Positions 17,851 to 30,690 are shown, counted from the stretch's first letter. The stretch: 64,000 nt of DNA from Apus apus (GCF_020740795.1 NC_067312.1:54889905-54953904), one strand, 5' to 3'. The notes: a model not told the origin generated them from the letters alone. Numbers and translations are program-made.

Positions 17851-20800
17851 CACCATGTTTCTAGCTGACAAAGATGCAACACTACTAAAAGCTGAAGGGA
17901 AATATCTGAAAGGTATAACGAAAAATAGACTAGAGAAGACAGAGCAAGGAGCCAAGCTCATATGCGGAGGCAGCTGCTAGAGGCCGGGGCTGAAGCCCTA
18001 TAGCTGGCCAGATAGTACCTGCAATGCAATGGAGGACTGCTATTTTGAGATCCCACTGTGCTGGCAGGGATTGTACATGGCCATTTTCCAAGTTAAAACC
18101 ATAAAAGCACACATTTGGAGCCCTTGCCTCTGAGCCGTGCATAGGGAAACATGCTGAGAGCTGAATGCACACTATACTGGCTCTGAAGTCTAGTTGCCCC
18201 TGCCATAAACTGATCTGGTGCACCAACTTTTCAGGTTCAGGAAGTTTTACTTCTGCAGGTTTGGCAGTGTTGTTATATGATAAACACAGACAGAGCATCA
18301 GCAGTGGCACTTCTTAACAAGTGCCATTCAGTCACTATCAGCTATCATTCCCCTGCCTCAAGTGACTGTGGCCAACCATGATTCTTTTGGTTCCAAGCCC
18401 TGAAACCCTCAACCTAAGCAGCTGGCTGCCTCATGTCCCCTGGGCAGGCCTTTTTCCAAGGAAATCCATGATTCATCTGCAGATGGCTCCCTGGATCAGC
18501 AGGCAGCTCCACCCACAGCCAAGAAAACCGGCAATCCCAGTGCTTGCTGGCCCACTAAGGGCATGAACCCTCATGTTGGCATGGATGTCCCCACACTTCC
18601 AGAGGCTTCTTCCTGTCCATTTTGGGCTCAACATTTGGCTGAGCAGTAGGAAGGAGAATGGCTTCTGGGCACACCATTCTTGTGGTTAAACTATTCTGCT
18701 GCAAATCTGCCTTGCAGAGATACTGTGATACTGCAGGACAGCATCCACAAGGCACCCCTGGATGGGTGTGACTACTTTTTGGATGGCTTTTCTCTCCTCC
18801 TGTGGAATGCAGTTTGTCCTGGCTGAACAGCAGCAGGCCTGTTGATGCTGTTACCAAGTAACAGATATGGTGGGATACAACAGGGATCCTTTCCTGACCT
18901 GCTGCATTTCCTGGGGAAGGAAAAATGTGGCAGAAGGGAGAGGCTTGTCCTTCATTCACTCTTTCCCTGCATAGGCAGTACTTCTTGCTGGCACTTGAAG
19001 CTGAACTTCCCTTGATTTTGGTGCCTGCAGGAAGAATTTGGCTTGCTCAGAGATTGCTTGAAAATGCCACCATTACAGTTGACAGGGAGGTTTCCATTAT
19101 GTCAGCAGTTACACAAGGCAAATATTTATACCATCTATGCTGATGTGAATTCAGACAGTCTTGATACATAAAGCAACTTTTTGAGTTGCTTCATACTCAT
19201 CCTGGAGTTTTACAAGACTGACCTGTGCCTGACCTTCCCTGGCAGCTTCCCGGATGTAATTAGAGATCTCCTGGCGACAAACTTATGCTCAGATCCAAAC
19301 AGTATGGCAGATACAGTAATTTCTGGCAGGCTGGGAATGCGAAGAGCCTGTTGCTAACCCTAGAATGTCTTCCTGGGGGCTGCACACTTTTGGTGGCAGA
19401 TGGACAAGAAAAATTTTCTCTCACCCTCTTCCCTTTCCCCTTTCCTTGGAAGTACTTTTGTAAGGAATATCCTCCTGACATCTGCTGCCTGGTTGAATTA
19501 TTAGGTCACACCAAACTCTGGGGAAGTGCCCTTCAAATGAGATTTGTCTTCTTTAAGATCAAATTTATGTTTTGATATGGCAAAACTGCTGCTGTCTGCC
19601 ACCTACACCAGAGAAAATTAATGCTGTGAGGCTCCCATGTAAAAATGCCAGGAGGGCACTGGATGTCACCAGGCTCCCTAATTCTTGTGGCAGTGTTCAT
19701 CCAGTCCAGTGGAAGGAGAGCAAGTGGGAAAAACAAGGAGATCTAAAACACCTCGCTAGGTCAGGTAGCTGATGGGAAGGGGAAGCTCTAATTAGTCAAA
19801 CTATCAGCCCCAGCACTTAATTGAAGGACAATCCCAGGACAACTAGAGGTACAGTGCTCTCCAAGGGAGACCCAGCAGACAAAGGATGCTGGGGCCGTTG
19901 AGATAATTTACCCTTATCTTTACCTAGCACAACTCTAGCCTCAATAAGCAAGCAAATGGGTGGCCTTAGGGCTATGTTGAGTTGCCCAGCAATGTTCAGT
20001 GAAGCATGGATTTGTCTAAGAAGATTCATAATTCTGCCCAAACAGACACATCAAACATACACCCACAGCAGCATAATGGAAATTTTGTGAGACCCACCAC
20101 AGCCAACTCATTATTTGAGGCTCATACAAAATGGGATAGTCTCTCTGCTGGTGAGCAGAGAGAAATTCTCTATTGCTATTGTGAATGAGTCAGGATTAAG
20201 CTAGTAATTAATCCCTGTTTGGTACTTTGTATGAGCTGCTGAGAGCTACTCCTGTGGAGCCAATAGGTGAGAGTACTTAACAGATCTTGCCATAAGGGTG
20301 TGTGCATTTTATCCCTTTCTGAGCACAAAAGTTCAGTGTTTGACACGGAGACTTGCCCATAAACATCTGACTAGGAACCAAAAATTTATTAACAAAAACC
20401 AAGATAGCTCTCAGAAACATTCTGAGAGCCATGTTCTTCCCCCTGCTCCTGCTTTCCTTCCCCTCTAAGGCTGGGTAAAATGCAAACAAAAATAGGGTAC
20501 TTGTAATTAAAATTATCTATTATAGACAGCATAATGGGGTCTGATCCAGCTTCCATTCAAGTCAGTTAAACAATTCCCATTGACGTCACTTCAGAGATGG
20601 CTACAATCCATAGCAAACTGCAGTTACAGTAAACACAAACCTAACCATTCAGAAAGCAATGAGGAGCACCACAATGACTGTTTTTTCTTGGTGTTGCCAA
20701 CCCTGGACACGCAAGACAAGAAATAACCCTGGACCTTTCAGGGATAAGTAATTTCACAAAGAAACAGACCCTTTCATGGGCTCTTTCTTCAAGGCATGAT

Positions 20801-22234
20801 CCGACTTCTTTGACAGAGGTACTATATTATAATAAATCAGACTTAATGCATGCTAAAATAGTGTTAGGGAAACTGTCTTGGAGGTAAGGGTGAGGATCTC
20901 TGTTGCTTTCTTTCATTCCTGTGTATAACACTTCACTGGGTGTTGGCCCTGGCTGTTCCCTGGGTTTCCCTGACAAAGCAGTGACAATTTTCTGCAGGTG
21001 TCTTGGGGCACAAAGCATTGCTGTTTGATGAATAGGGGACAACATTAATACTGCTGTGGACTTGGAAGTGGTTTGGATCACACAGGTCGCACCAACACAA
21101 CTAACAAACAGGCCATGCTCCTCGATGGGCACCTTTGTGCTGTCACTGACTCAGTGCTGCTTGTTCAAAGGAAAGAGAAGAGGGGGAGAATCAACTCATG
21201 AACTCTCACACTGATTGCTCCAAATTTTCAGTCTTGACTGATGGAGACCTTCTCCCCTCTCCTCCCTTCAGATCCCAAGAAAACAAAGCAGTAACTCACA
21301 GGATTCAATGCCTCTTGAATCAGGCTTCGTTGCTCTCCTCCCCAAATATGAGTTTGCAACAGCAAACTGAGGACGAGATAAGGCTAAGCTTTGCACTCAG
21401 TAGCACTGAGATTTTTTGGAGGCTGAGACACGAGTAGTCACAAACTCTTGGCAGCATATAAAGCTACAAGTTGCATTTTTATCAGTTAGAAGCACAAAAA
21501 GTTAGAAAATCACAGAGGGAAAAAAAATGCAAACAAGAGGGTCTGTAAGTGCCGAACTCCACGGTTTGTGCAGTGGAGTGAGTAGGAGGTTGTACAAGAG
21601 AGAGCTGAGCAGGTATATGGAGTAAAGGGCTGGGAAAGAGACAACAGGTTTGGGAAGGTTGGATGTTTTGGTAGGGTCATGTGTCTATTCTTTTGGGGAT
21701 GTTGGTCTGCCAAACATGATCCACACTCAAATATCAGCCACAGACTACGCTGCCACAAGGGAAAAAACAGCACAAAATATTTTTCTGGGAGGAGAATGAA
21801 ATCAGAAGAGCCAGAAAAGCAAAAATCATGAGGTAGGAGCTGACTGAAGGTAATTTTAAAGTTAATTCAGTTCAGTTCTCCTTGCACACCCTGCAAGGGA
21901 GACAAAACTAACTCTTGGATTGCCAATACTGCTTCCAGGAGGGCAAGCAAAAAGGTCTGCAGCTTTCATTTCATGCTTTGTTTCTGGGTCACAACTTTCT
22001 TTGACAGTGCATTTTGTGTGTCTGGGTGTGTGCTTGCAAGCTTCAAGTACTGCCTGACAACTAAAGAAGGCTCAGGCCACTGCAGCATCTGTGGGCTCAG
22101 AAATAGCAGTCATCACTTTTCAGGGCAGGGAATTAGCTCATAAATATTTACAAAACTGTCAGTTTCTGGGACACAGAGCTGTTAGCAAGGCATTTCTGAT
22201 CAAAATTTGGGAGATGGGTGTTCATCATGCCTGA
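17851..22234. other. Intergenic, no gene recognised
   Basis: Mixed-composition spacer between a CR1 copy and the solo LTR. Many open frames of 60-134 codons occur on both strands, none with family features. The 18.5-19.0 kb part is somewhat GC-richer. No tRNA, rRNA or other RNA gene is recognised. Confidence 0.55.
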
Positions 22235-22239
22235 CTAAT
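22235..22239. repeat. Left target-site duplication of the solo LTR
   Basis: CTAAT directly before the TGTCATGG start of the LTR. It pairs with CTAGT at 22905-22909 (4 of 5 bases identical). Five-base duplications fit many avian endogenous retroviruses. Confidence 0.6.
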
Positions 22240-22904
22240 TGTCATGGCTTGGGCCTAACATGAAAAAAAGAACCAGCCACGTGGCCACTCACTCACTTTG
22301 CAGGGGATGGGGTTCAGTTCACAGTCTGGTGGTTCCTGCAGCTTCTTCCTTCTCAGGGAAAATGATTCCTTACAGTCCTTCTCTGCTTCCCCATGGGGTC
22401 CTTCTCATGGTAAAGAGTTCTTCTTCATGAACCTCTCCAACATGAGTCTTTCCCATGAGGAACAGTCCCTCAGGAGCAAGCTGCTCCAGCGTGGGCTTCC
22501 CAGAGAGTCATGGGCTGCCCCCTGGCATGGGGTCCTACACAGCTGCACGCCCCTCTTGGGAATGTTCCACCACGTTCCACAATGAATGCAGGGAGACAGT
22601 CTGCCATCTTGCCATGGGTTGCAGGGAAACTTATGCTTGGGCACCTTCTTCCCTTTGTCTTCCTCACCAGCCTCGGGATCTTCACCCCGGCACTGCCTTT
22701 CACCTCTACAGCACAGCTCTTTCTCCCCCTTGCTCTCTGCTCAGATCTTATGTCAGTTCTTTCTTATGTTAGTTGCAGAGGCACTTCTATTGGTTTTTCT
22801 AACGACCCGGCGTTGACTACCTGAGCTGGGGAAGCTTTTAGTAGCTTCTTACAGGAGTCGCTCCTGGGGCCCTTGCCCCATTTAATCATGCCAGAACCAG
22901 CACA
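22240..22904 (+). mobile_element. Solo LTR of an avian endogenous retrovirus
   Basis: A 665-bp block that begins TGTCATGG and ends CAGCACA, giving the TGT...ACA termini of retroviral LTRs. It is flanked by CTAAT and CTAGT. The body holds the repeated 'catgg...tgcagggaa' and 'ctccagcgtgggc' style words, and the 3' part gaagcttttagtagcttctt matches a widespread avian LTR family I recognise (possibly ERVL-like; family name uncertain). There is no adjoining gag, pol or env sequence and no second LTR, so this is a solo LTR left by recombination. Open frames inside it (for example 22298-22585 and 22455-22772) are not genes. Orientation is inferred from the TG start and from the promoter-like 3' half. 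Confidence 0.82.
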
Positions 22905-22909
22905 CTAGT
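22905..22909. repeat. Right target-site duplication of the solo LTR
   Basis: CTAGT directly after the ACA end of the LTR. It differs by one base from the left copy, consistent with an old insertion. Confidence 0.6.
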
Positions 22910-25900
22910 CTGGTAATTCCCCAGCAAAATAGTTTTTGAGCACACGGTAAACCGTTTCCTTCCATCTGCCTCACAAATAAAGCTGCAGCATACATTGGAG
23001 GACTGCAGAACCCAGCACTGCTCAAAACAAAACATTTAAGACTGCTTTTTTCCACCCGTATTTAAGCACACTCTTTTTTTTAGTGCTGTTAAATAACTTC
23101 TCCCCACACCCTCATGTAGTGTAGGAAATTAACCCTTCCAATACATCAGCTTAACCATCACCCAGAGTCCAAAGTCACACAGTATTGGTCCCACTCAGGC
23201 CAGTGCCAATACAAGAGACTCAAAAGTCACCCAGGTGTCCAGACTCACTGCTCTGCTTCCTAATGAGGAGATAGAGCCATTCTGAGCATCTCATGCAGAG
23301 ACAAATGGAGCTCTCACCCTCATTGTGGTGGGGCAGTCCAGGGACTTATCATCAGACGCTCATGTCTCTGTGTGAGTGCTTGCTCCTGATCACCCTCGGA
23401 GCTCTCTGTGGCTGGGTCACATCTGCAGGCACTAAATCAACCCTCTGAAGGCTGTGCTGGCCTTGGCAGAACGAGAAATTTGATGCTGCAAGGAAGGTCT
23501 GGGAGCATGGGCTGGACTGGTCTGCAAGAAGCTTAGCAGCAGGGATTGAGAAGGACTTGGATCTCCTGGTTTGATCAGAAGTCTACAGCTTTGTCAGATG
23601 TAGAAAAGCCTGAGGCTTATTGATCATGTGTGGAGCTAAGGTCCATTTCTCCATGTCCAGTTACTTGTCTTCTCTTGCTGCTTCCTTAACATGCCTTTTG
23701 GCCCTGCATGTGGCATTGGCTTAGGCATTGTTCTGACTCACCTCTTTTTGGGGCACCTTCCTTACTCAATGCTTCAGGTATATCGCTGGGTTATCCAAGG
23801 CTCTATTCACATAGATTTAATTGTTGGACCAGGTCTTAAAGGAAAGAATTCTTGGAGAGTCTGCTTCTTTCTCTGTTTTTCCAGCACTCAGCTGTGATCC
23901 AAATCAATTCTGGGAGTGGAAGTCATGCAACAACAGCAGGAGAGCACCTGCCTTTTGTGTATTATTCACTAAGCAGTCACTTTATAGAGTATCTACATGT
24001 CTTAAGCCATAGCTCATGTTCAGTTAAGTGTTTTAGTCAGTATTTCTGCACATTTTTGGGTCTATGTAAAAGGGCTCTCAAGTCTCACTTTTTTTCCTGG
24101 TTCTTCTGGCTGTCAGCTACATTAAAAAGTGGAAACAGAAACAGCTTGCTAAGTTTCACTGTGGCTTTTGCAAGGGACAGAAACTCAGGGTGTTGGAGAC
24201 CTGTTTAGGTGTGCTGGGAACAAAGGGGCCCTGCTGTCAGAGGTTGAAAATTCCAAGTCCTGCGCAATTTAAACTGCACATCCAACCTGGGGAATTCTTC
24301 ACCACACGTCCTCTTCTGAGCCTGTTGTGAGGGAAGGATACTGCACACACTTACTGTATGGGTGATCAGAAGAGAGACTCTGATGTACAGTGAGATGAGA
24401 GAGATGCCCAGCACCTCCACGGTGTCTGATGCAACAGATACAGAAGCAGCCAGTACATGAAATTTTTGCCAAAGGTGCCTGTGATGTAGCTGATAATCTA
24501 CCCCTGTGGCAACTCACAAAATGCTTGCCACCAATAGCTGTCCTACCAGATGCTGCAGAGCATCTGCAGGGCTGAGTCCTAACACAGCTGCACTGATGGC
24601 ATGCAGCTCCCTGTCTCCCATGGCATCCATCCCCCCAGCCTGGACATGTGTCCTGAAGGCATGTAAGTCCCTCACTTCTCCACTGAAAATCTTCCTTTTA
24701 AAAGCTGTATGCACACTGTGCTTGCTCTTCTCTGGTGGTAAATTATAGAGACTGCTCATGACTTTGTTCGGTGGGAGGTCAGGAGCCTCTAGGAGGAAGA
24801 TGAATGATGATGAATGATGAGAGACTCCAGCATGTACTTTTAGCAGTTCTTGATTTGCCTCATACTAAAAAATATTAATGGTAGGAGCTAATGAACTAAA
24901 AATTTGATAACTGATTCTAAAGACGATTTTGAAAGTGGAAAAATAATGGAAAATAATTAAGTAAGGATAAAAAAGCTGAAAATGTTTTACAAAAATCAAT
25001 GCCACAATATGCAAGGACCTCATTAGAGTGTTACTACTTCTTTGATGGGTGGCAGAGAAAAAATACCACCATTATTGATGGGGACTCAGTCTTTTGAAGT
25101 GTAGAACAGCAGGTCCCTTTCCAGCATCTTCTTAATTTGCGTTGTTCTTGCAGAGGCAGAGAAAGACAAAACTAGACACATGGAGGATAAAACCAGCTAA
25201 GAAAAGTTCTGAAGAGCCATGCAACAGATATTTTGCAAAATCAAGAAATATCTACAAGGAAGACACACACTTTCTTGAAGAGATGCAGCCTAGGTTCACT
25301 ACTGTGTCAGGCCCTACAACAAAATAAACAGTGCAAAACTGGATTTATCAAAGGACTCTGTGACTAGAGGCTTCTGAAATGCATGTTCATGTTCATCTCA
25401 ATGACATAGTAAAAGTGATTAAAAGTAATCACATAGTATAGTAAAAGCTACATAAGTCAATGAATTAAATTGACCTTTATATTATACCTCAAAATATCAT
25501 GTTTTCCTTATCACTGGCATAAATTTCACTGCCCTTTCTCACTCAGCAAAATGCAGAAATGTTTAATTTCAACCATGTGCTTCGCTGGAGCCATACAGAG
25601 CCTTAACTCCCTGGTCAAAGCTCACCCTGGCAAGGACTACTGCAAAATCCTGGCACCAGGGAAGTCCACAGGGCTTTTCCTACCAGCTTTTGCAGAGCTT
25701 GGAATTCACTCCAGTGTCCCATGGGAAGCACTCAATGTGTGAGGGATCAAGCTCTTTAATGGAAAACGGAAACTGAAGTGTGGCACTTTTCCCATTTGGT
25801 TCCTGAGAGCACTCAGGAAGATTTTGTGCAGCCTTCAGCCAGGTCTCCTCTGCTTTCCCTGCAATGACGAGAAAGAGGGACTGTGAACCTATTGGCAATG

Positions 25901-26160
25901 TTATGTCCCTGGAATTTACAAATACTTCTCTGCCTGCTCTCTGGAGGAGGAATGCCTGTTGTAGGGTGAACTTAAAACTTCCACAGGACACAGCAAGTGT
26001 CACTATTTGCAATACATAGCCTATGTAAGGCTGTATTTGTACCATGTTAGTTTTATCAGAAGACTTGAGACAAGGTAGAGGTAAGTGTCCTCTGAGTACA
26101 ACTCTGAGTGTCACTCAAGCCTTATTCCTTCTTTCTGCATCAGTAACTTAACACTGAGTT
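22910..26160. other. Intergenic, no gene recognised
   Basis: Nothing coding is recognised. A short ATGATGA repeat occurs near 24796-24820. Open frames are short and without motifs. Confidence 0.55.
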
Positions 26161-26164
26161 CCCC

Positions 26165-27151
26165 AAAAGGGGTAAAGATCAGTGCTGAAGAAGGGCAGAA
26201 AGGAGGACCCTGGAAACTACAGACCAGTCATTTTAACTTCAGTGCCTGGTAAACTAATGGAAAAGATTATTCTGGGAGGTATTGAAAGACACCTGGAGGG
26301 CAGGCAGGCCCTGCAGAGAGACCTCAATAGGTTAGAGAGATGGGCAGTCACCAACCACATGGAGTTTAACAAGGACAAGGCCGGATTCTGCAGCTGGGAT
26401 GGGGCAACCCTGGTGGTAAGTGCAGACTAGGCAATGAGTGGCTGGAGAGCAGTGTGGTGGAGAGGGACCTGGGGGTCCTGGCTGATGGCAAACTGAATAT
26501 GAGCTAGCAGTGTGTCCTGGCAGCCAGGAGGGCCAACCATGTCCTGGGGTGCATCAAGTAGAGCACTGCCAGCTGGTCAAGGGAGGTGATTGTCCTGCTC
26601 TACTCTGCACTGATACAGACTCACCTTGAGTACTGTGTGCAGTTTTGAGCACCACAATATAAAAAGGACATCAAGCTACTGGAGAGTGTCCAAAGGAGAA
26701 CCACAAGGATGGTGAAGGATCTGGATGGGATGTCTTATGAGGAGTGGCTGAGGTCACTTAAATTATTCAGCTTGGAGAAGAGGAGGCTGAGGGGTGACCT
26801 CATTGCAGTCTGTGGCTTTCTCATGAGGTGAAGAGATAGGGCAAGTTCTGATTTTTTCACTCCTGTGACCAATGACAGGACCTGGGGAAATGGCAGGAAG
26901 CTGAATCAGGAGACGTTTAGGTTAGGTAACAGGAAAAGGTTTTTCACCCAGAGGGTGGATGAGCACTGGAACCAGCTCACCAGGGCAGTGGTCATATCAA
27001 CAGGCCTGCCCAAGTTCAAGAAGCATTTGGATGATGCTCTCAGGCACATGGTGTGATTCTTGGGGTGCCCTACACAGGGACAGGAGTTGGACTCAATGAT
27101 TCTGATGGGTCCCTTCCAACTCAGCATATTCTATGATTCTGTGATTCTATG
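26165..27151 (+). mobile_element. CR1 LINE fragment with internal deletion
   Basis: The plus strand begins in the CR1 reverse-transcriptase domain with the motif DPGNYRPVILTSVPGKLMEK (about 26206-26265). It then jumps near 26300 to [20 protein letters not shown], skipping the RT palm including the F-x-D-D box, so several hundred bases are deleted. Downstream are frame-broken remains of the RT thumb ([12 protein letters not shown]) and the CR1 3' UTR. It ends at ttctatgattctgtgattctatg at 27151. The element is dead. Its tail faces the tail of the next CR1 copy 64 bp away. Confidence 0.94.
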
Positions 27152-27524
27152 CTTTTCACCTAATAAATTTGTATCTACAGAGTATAAAGGCACTGTAGGA
27201 TTTGTTTAAGAAATATCACAGAATCACAGAATAACAGAATCACCAAGGCTGGAAAAGACCTCTATGATCATCAAGTCCAGCCTATGACCAACACCACCAC
27301 GTCAACTAGACCATGGCACTAAGTGCCACATCCAGCCTTTCCTTGAGCACATCCAGGGACGGTGACTACACCACTTCCTGGGAAGTCCATTCCAATGTCT
27401 AATCACCCTTTCCATGAGGAAATACTTCCTAATATCCAACCTAAACCTCCCCTGGAGCAGCTTCAGGCCATGCCCTCTTGTCTTGTTGCTAGTTGCCTGG
27501 AAAAAGAGCCCAGCCCCCTCCGGA

Positions 27525-30200
27525 CTACAACCTCCCTTCAGGTAGTTGAAGAGAGTGATAAGGTCCCCCCTGAGTCTCCCCCAGGCTAAACAACCCCAGC
27601 TCCCTCAGCCTATCCCTGTAAGACTTTCCCTCCAGTACCTTCACCAACCTTGTTGCTCTCCTCTGGACCTGCTCCAGCACCTCAATATCCTTCTTGAAGT
27701 GACAGGCCCAGAACTGGACACAGTACTCGAGTTGAGGTCTCACCAGTGCAGTGTACAGGGGGAGAATCACATCCCTACTCCTGCTGGCCACACTATTCCT
27801 GATACAAGCCAGGATGCCACTGGTCTTCCGGGCCACCTGGGCACACTGCTGGCTCATGTTCAGCTGGTTGTCAACCAGCGGTCCCAGGTCCCTCTGTGCT
27901 GGGCTGCTCTCCAGCCACTCTTCCCCCAGTCTGTAGCGCTGCCTGGGGTTATTGTGGCCAAAGTGCAGGACCCTGCACTTGGTCCTGTTGAATTTCATGC
28001 CCTTGGCCTTGGTCCATCAACCCAGTCTGGCCAGATCCTTCTGCAACTTCTTCCTACTCTCTGGCAGATCAACACTCCCCCCCAGCTTGGTGTCATCTGT
28101 GAACTTGCTGAGGGTGAACTCAATCCCCACATCCAGGTCATCAATACAGATGTTGAACAGGACTGGGCCAGTACTGATCCCTGGGGAACACCACTGGTCA
28201 CCAGACACCAGCTGCATGCAGCTCCATTCACCATCACTCTCTGGGCCCAGTCATCCAACTAGTTTTTAACCCAGCAAGGAGTGCACCTGTCCAAGCTGTA
28301 GATTGCCAGCTTCTCCAGGAGGATGCTGTGGGAGGCTGTGTCAAAGGCTTTGCTGAAATAGAGGTAGACCACATTCACAGCCTTCCCCTCATCCATTAGG
28401 TAGGTCACCCAGTCATAGAAGGAGATGAGGTGGGTCAGGCAGGACCTTCCTTTCCTAAACCCGTGTTGGCTGGGCCTGATTCCCTGATCGTCTTATAGAT
28501 GCCACTTGATGGCACTAAGGATGATCTGCTCCATAATCTTGCCATGTACTGAGGTCAGGCTGACATGTCTACAGTTCCCTGGATCCTGCTTCCAGCCCTT
28601 CTTGTGGATGGGTGTCACACTGGCCAACCTTCAGTCATCTGGGACCTCCCCAGTCAGCCAGGACTGGTGATAAATGATTGAGAGCGGCTTGGCCAGTTCT
28701 TCTGCCAGCTCCCTCAGCACCCTAGGATGAATTCCATCTGGACCCATGGACTTGTTGGGATCTAAGTGGCACAGCAAGTCCCTAACTACTTCTTCCTGGA
28801 TTATAGGAGAGGGATTCTGTTCCCCATCCCTGTCTACCAACTCAGGAGCCCAGCTGTCCTGAAGGCAGCTATCCTTCTTGTTAAAGACTGAGACAAAGAA
28901 GGTGTTAAGCATCTCAGTCATTTCGTTGTCCTTTGTTACTAAGTTTCCCCCTCATCCAGTAATGAATGAAGATTTTCCCTGACCCTCCTTTTGTTATTAC
29001 TGTCTTTATAAAAGCACTTTTAATTATCCTTTACAGAGGTGATCAGATCAAGTTCTAGCTGAGCTTTTGCATCTCTAATTCTGTTTCTACATGCCCTTAC
29101 AATATCCTTAAATAGTTTCTGATTCACCTGCCCCTTTTCCCAAAGTTGATACAGTCTTCTTTTTATTTCTGCGCTCTTGTAATAGTTTCCTGCTCAACCA
29201 AGCCAGTCTTCTCTCCCGCTGGCTCCTTTTTCAACACACAGGGACAGCTGCTCCTGTACCTTCATAATTTCATTCTTAAGGTAAGCCCAGCCTTCCTGGG
29301 CTCCTTTGCTTTTGAGGGCTGCTTTCCAAAGGGACTCTCTGAAACAGTGTCCTGAAGAGACCAAGATCAGCCTCTGGAAGTCCAAGGCAGAGGTTCTGCT
29401 GACGACCCTCCTAACTTCACCACATATTGAAAATCCTATCATATTATGGTCACTCTACCCAAGACAACCTCCAACCACTACATCTTTCACCAGCCCTTCC
29501 CTGTTCACAAACAGTAGGTCCAGCATGGCACTACCACTGGTAGGTTCACTTACCAGCTGTAGCAGGAAGTTATCTTTCATGCATTCCAGAAAGCTCCTGG
29601 ATTGTCCCCTTTCTGCTGTGTTGTACTTCCAGCAGACACCTGCTGAGTTGAAGTCACTCATGAGAACAAGGGCTAGTGAATGCGAGACATCTCTGAGTTG
29701 TTGAAAGAACATCACGTCAGCCTCTTTATCCTGGTTGGGTGGTCTGTAGCAGACTCCCACTAGGATATCAGCCTCATTGGCCTTCCTCTTTATCCTTACC
29801 CACATACATTCTCCCTTGGTGTATCTAACATTGCATTCCAGGCAGTCAAAACACTCCTTAACATACATACCACCATAACATACCATCACACCACCTCTCT
29901 TGCCTTGCTTGTACCTTCTAAAGAGGGAGCCATCCATTGCAGCACTCCAACCATGTAAGTCATCCCACCATGTTTCTGTGATAGCAATTATATCATGGTC
30001 TACCTGGTGCACAGTAGCTTCTAAATCCTCTTGTTCATTGCCCTTGCTTCAGGCATTGGCATATGTACACTTGAGCTGCGGTACAGATATCCTGACCACT
30101 TGGATGGTTACTAACCTATTAGTGAGCCCTGTGCTTTTGTTGCTACATTTATCCCCATCTCCCGCCTCAAGTGGGACGACAGACTGATGGCCATCCTTAG
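27525..30200 (-). pseudogene. CR1 ORF2 remnant (endonuclease and reverse transcriptase)
   Basis: The endonuclease motifs ITETWWDD and VLMSDFNSAGVCW are readable at 30012-29455; the second normally has GDFN and shows G to S here. The RT part has PNKSMGPDGIHPRVLRELAE (about 28760) and [12 protein letters not shown], the catalytic FxDD box (about 28090). The C-terminal part reads [20 protein letters not shown]. The pieces lie in different frames, so no complete protein can be made. The long plus-strand frame at 27546-28262 is only its antisense. Confidence 0.9.
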
Positions 30201-30245
30201 GCTCAGCTCTGCTGAGCCTGGTTTTGACCCCATCCCCCTTCAAAC

Positions 30246-30690
30246 CTAGTTTAAAAAACTTTCAATGAGCCCTGCTAAGTTGTGCCCCAGGATCCTTCTC
30301 CCACTCTGGGTTAGGCTTCCCCCACCTGTTGCCATGCCCAGTGTCCTGTAGGTCCATCCATGATCGAAAAAGCCAATGTCCTGTTGGCTGCACCAATCCC
30401 GAAGCCAGGAGTTAATCTTCTGGCTCTTCCTGTTTATCCCCTCATCAATCCCTGCTACTGGTGGGATAGAGGAGAACACCACCTGTGCTCCCGATCCCCT
30501 AACCAGACGTCCCAGGCCTGTGAAGTTCCTCTTCATTGCCCCTAGACTTCTGGTAGCTAGGAATACTTGGAATAACAGTAATAGGTAGTAGTCTGACGGC
30601 CGAACTAGGGTAGGGAGGTTCCTCCATATATCCTTAGCCCTGGCCCCAGGGAGGCAGCTGACCTCCCTAAGAAGTCCTAAGGTGTTTCTG
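30246..30690 (-). pseudogene. CR1 ORF1 remnant (SGNH-type esterase domain)
   Basis: An open frame runs on the minus strand from about 30690 to a stop at 30246. Key segments are RAKDIWRNLPTLVRPSDYY, MKRNFTGLGRLVRGSGAQVV and WLRDWCSQQDIGFFDHGW, typical of the esterase-like C-terminal half of CR1 ORF1. The N-terminal part is missing through 5' truncation. It has no host function that I can see. Confidence 0.85.

Larger units (their letters stand above)
27216..30690 (-). mobile_element. Near full-length CR1 LINE, decayed
   Basis: A minus-strand CR1 of about 3.5 kb. Its 3' octamer tail is at 27216-27245 on plus. Read 5' to 3' it carries the ORF1 esterase remnant (about 30690-30246), then ORF2 with an apurinic-type endonuclease (about 30012-29455), a linker, the reverse transcriptase (about 28921-27600) and the 3' UTR. 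At least four frame breaks separate the ORF2 parts. Full-length CR1 is about 4.5 kb, so the copy lacks the 5' UTR and the start of ORF1. Its 3' UTR differs from that of the other copies here, which suggests another CR1 subfamily. Confidence 0.95.

Noticed and set aside
22298..22824. Several overlapping frames around 22.3-22.8 kb
   Set aside because: All lie inside the solo LTR and have no gag, pol or env features.
27546..28262. 238-codon plus-strand frame, the longest in the window
   Set aside because: It is the antisense of the CR1 reverse-transcriptase region on the minus strand.
29306..29704. 132-codon plus-strand frame
   Set aside because: Antisense of the CR1 endonuclease and linker region.
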